From assembly GCF_000621545.1 (NCBI RefSeq), contig NZ_JHYA01000007.1:1-64000 (forward strand): a stretch of 64,000 nucleotides of DNA. The letters are read 5' to 3'. Source of the stretch: Anaerovibrio lipolyticus LB2005. Lineage in GTDB: Bacteria > Bacillota > Negativicutes > Selenomonadales > Selenomonadaceae. The notes under the pieces were generated by a model. The model was not told the origin of the DNA. It worked only from the letters and a program-made list of their open reading frames with translations, and did no database searches. Shown piece by piece: positions 62,283 through 64,000 of this stretch (position 1 is its first letter; every line of letters begins with the position of its first letter). The position numbers and the translations under genes are program-made.

Positions 62283-63817
62283 TGACTAGCTTTCCTTTGT
62301 TATCAGCAGTCCTGCTGGCACCTATCTGCGCTGCTGTAATTCTGTGCTTTGTCTCTCCAAAGGCAGCACAGTCCGTAAGGGTTATTGCTGCTTCAGCCAT
62401 GACTGTGGCATTGGCTCTTACCTTGTATGCTTTCTTTAGCTATGATATGACAGCAGGGGGCATGCAGTTTACCGAAAGTATTCCCTGGATTAAGGATTTA
62501 GGTGTTCACTACGCATTAGGTGTAGATGGAATTTCCCTTCCTATGCTGTTGCTCACAGATCTCATTGGTTTGGCGGCAGTGTACAGCTCCTGGAATATTA
62601 CCAATCGCCCAAAGGAATTTTACATTCTGCTGATGATTCTCATTGCGGGTGTAACGGGTACCTTTATTGCAACTGATCTGTTTATATTCCTTCTTTGCTA
62701 TGAGGTAGTGGTTATTCCTATTTACATCATGGTAATTATTTGGGGCTCCACCAAGAGGGTTTCCAAGGAATATGCGGGTATGAAGCTCACCATATATCTT
62801 TTGATGGGATCTGCTTTTATGCTGGTGGGTGTAGTTGCCCTTTATCTTACTGTTGGTGATGTGGTTGGCTTCAGAACCTTTGATATGCAGGCATTGGCTG
62901 TGGCAGGGCAGAATGGTCTTCTCAGTGAGGAATTCCAGATTTTTGCGTTCCTGTTGTTGCTCCTGGGATTTGGTTCACTGCTTTCCATGTTCCCTTTCCA
63001 CAGCTGGTCTCCAGATGGTTATGCTGGTGCACCAACTGCGGTTTCAATGATTCATGCTGGCGTACTTAAGAAAATCGGTGGCTATGGTCTTATCCGTCTT
63101 GGCCTTCTGGTGCTTCCATTGGGTGCCAGATTCTGGGCTCCGGTTATTGCGGCTCTGGCCATCATAAATGTAATGTATGCCGCATATATAGCACTTGCCC
63201 AAAAGGATTTGAAGTATGTAATCGGTTATTCCTCTGTATCACACATGGGTTACGTTCTTCTTGGTTTTGCCTGCCTTAATGTGGTATCTGTAAGCGGTGC
63301 TGTTGCCAATATGGTGGCTCATGGTGTAATGAGTGCCCTGTTCTTCTCCATGATTGGTTTTGTATATGAAAAGACTCATCTGAGAAGCGTTACTGAGCTC
63401 CGCGGTCTGGCTCATCAGATGCCTCGTGTAGCCACCGGCTTTATGCTGGCTGGTATGGCATCTTTGGGGCTGCCAGGACTCATCGGCTTCATTCCGGAGT
63501 TTACGATTTTCGTCGGTTCCTTCAGTGTATATCCTGTTTTTGCTATTCTGGCAATTTCCGGTATCATCTTCACCGCCCTTTACACCCTGCGTGTATTGGC
63601 GAAGGTGCTGTTTGGACCTAGGGATTCTAAATTTGACAGATATAAGGATGCCAGAGGCGTGGAGATGATGCCACTGGTAATTCTGGGTATTGCACTGGTT
63701 GGCTTTGGTATATTCCCACAGTTGCTCATGGGAATGGTTGGCTCCGGCACGGAGCAGCTCATGCCATTGCTTGATCGTATTGCAGAAGTACCTGGGTTCA
63801 TAGGAGGGATCAGATAA
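62282..63817 (+). CDS. nuoM: Complex I subunit NuoM
   Basis: A 511-residue antiporter-like subunit with about 14 helices. YALGVDGISLPMLLLT near residue 77, FLLCYEVVVIPIYIMVIIWG with the channel Glu, and PFHSWSPDGYAGAPTAVSMIHAGVLKKIGGYGLIR are conserved. Start and stop overlap nuoL and nuoN (TAATG both times). Confidence 0.97.
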   Translation: MTSFPLLSAVLLAPICAAVILCFVSPKAAQSVRVIAASAMTVALALTLYAFFSYDMTAGGMQFTESIPWIKDLGVHYALGVDGISLPMLLLTDLIGLAAVYSSWNITNRPKEFYILLMILIAGVTGTFIATDLFIFLLCYEVVVIPIYIMVIIWGSTKRVSKEYAGMKLTIYLLMGSAFMLVGVVALYLTVGDVVGFRTFDMQALAVAGQNGLLSEEFQIFAFLLLLLGFGSLLSMFPFHSWSPDGYAGAPTAVSMIHAGVLKKIGGYGLIRLGLLVLPLGARFWAPVIAALAIINVMYAAYIALAQKDLKYVIGYSSVSHMGYVLLGFACLNVVSVSGAVANMVAHGVMSALFFSMIGFVYEKTHLRSVTELRGLAHQMPRVATGFMLAGMASLGLPGLIGFIPEFTIFVGSFSVYPVFAILAISGIIFTALYTLRVLAKVLFGPRDSKFDRYKDARGVEMMPLVILGIALVGFGIFPQLLMGMVGSGTEQLMPLLDRIAEVPGFIGGIR

Positions 63818-64000
63818 TGAATTTTGAAGCTATTAGTACAGAAATTTTCATTTTGGTCCTTGGCCTTTTTGCTATTGTTATGGACCTGGTATTACCTAAG
63901 AATGAGTCCCGCAAGAGCATTGGTGGGGTTCTGGTATTTGCCCTCACCGGATGGGTTCTGTATATGTTTTCCATGTATGTGCCAGAGACTGCCGTGGCCG
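63817..64000 (+). CDS. nuoN: Complex I subunit NuoN (start only, cut by window edge)
   Basis: The first 61 codons are present, reading MNFEAISTEIFILVLGLFAI and on into a second helix. Position after nuoM, the TAATG overlap and the hydrophobic opening with an E-I-F-I-L pattern fit NuoN, the third antiporter-like subunit. The rest lies beyond the window. Confidence 0.9.
   Translation, partial: MNFEAISTEIFILVLGLFAIVMDLVLPKNESRKSIGGVLVFALTGWVLYMFSMYVPETAVA

Overview
The window reads as chromosome from an anaerobic, diderm Firmicute of the Negativicutes, most like the Selenomonadaceae (Selenomonas/Anaerovibrio group). This is an inference from gene content. The control elements are Firmicute: a T-box leader, a glmS ribozyme, a CIRCE element, CtsR, and the Bacillus-type order radA - yacL - ispD - ispF - cysS - mrnC - rlmB - yacP - sigH. 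A secreted PTP-like phytase of the Selenomonas ruminantium type, reverse rubrerythrin and an 11-subunit complex I fit a rumen- or gut-type anaerobe. Most genes use ATG with strong GGAGG sites, several use TTG or GTG, and RNase Y seems to need a non-standard start. No prophage, insertion sequence or CRISPR array was seen.

Layout. 1-1500: 3' end of 23S rRNA, 5S rRNA and twelve tRNA genes. 1.6-9 kb: chemoreceptor, membrane metallophosphoesterase, an odd solute-binding lipoprotein, two leftward tRNA-Ser genes, a class A penicillin-binding protein and a zinc-ribbon/DUF805 protein. 9-12.2 kb: phoH, a ybeY-era fusion and recO. 12.3-14 kb, leftward: rubrerythrin and phytase. 14.1-18.9 kb: the t6A/acetylation cluster tsaE-tsaB-rimI-tsaD, then a PdtaS/PdtaR-type two-component pair with an ANTAR RNA-binding output. 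19-24.9 kb: groES-groEL under CIRCE, glmS under its ribozyme, and guaB. 25-32.7 kb: an OmpR-type two-component pair, clpB, leuA under a leucine T-box, and dtd. 32.8-41 kb: rny, an accessory block (zinc-ribbon protein, small ORF, exported acetolactate decarboxylase, SYLF protein), then ymdB, a PHP phosphoesterase and a P-loop/Asp23 fusion. 41.1-42.9 kb, leftward: tRNA-Gln and a DUF4127 protein. 43.2-55.3 kb: rsmD-coaD, then the ctsR-to-sigH block. 55.6-64 kb: nuoABCDHIJKLMN, cut by the window end in nuoN.

How it fits together. Protein quality control is split between CIRCE (groESL) and what looks like an atypically spaced CtsR operator: the same 20-bp box, with one mismatch, lies at the promoters of ctsR and clpB. 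The ctsR locus lacks the usual mcsA, mcsB and clpC, and CtsR has Leu in its heat-sensing glycine loop. The leuA T-box appears to read a CUG specifier, matching a tRNA-Leu(CAG) gene in the same window. Complex I lacks the NADH-oxidising NuoEFG module where it is normally encoded, so another electron donor is likely.

The observations most worth following are the YbeY-Era fusion, the CtsR box and glycine-loop variant, the P-loop/Asp23 fusion, the two-half solute-binding protein, the exported acetolactate decarboxylase, and a family of about 190-bp palindromes with an identical 19-bp centre.
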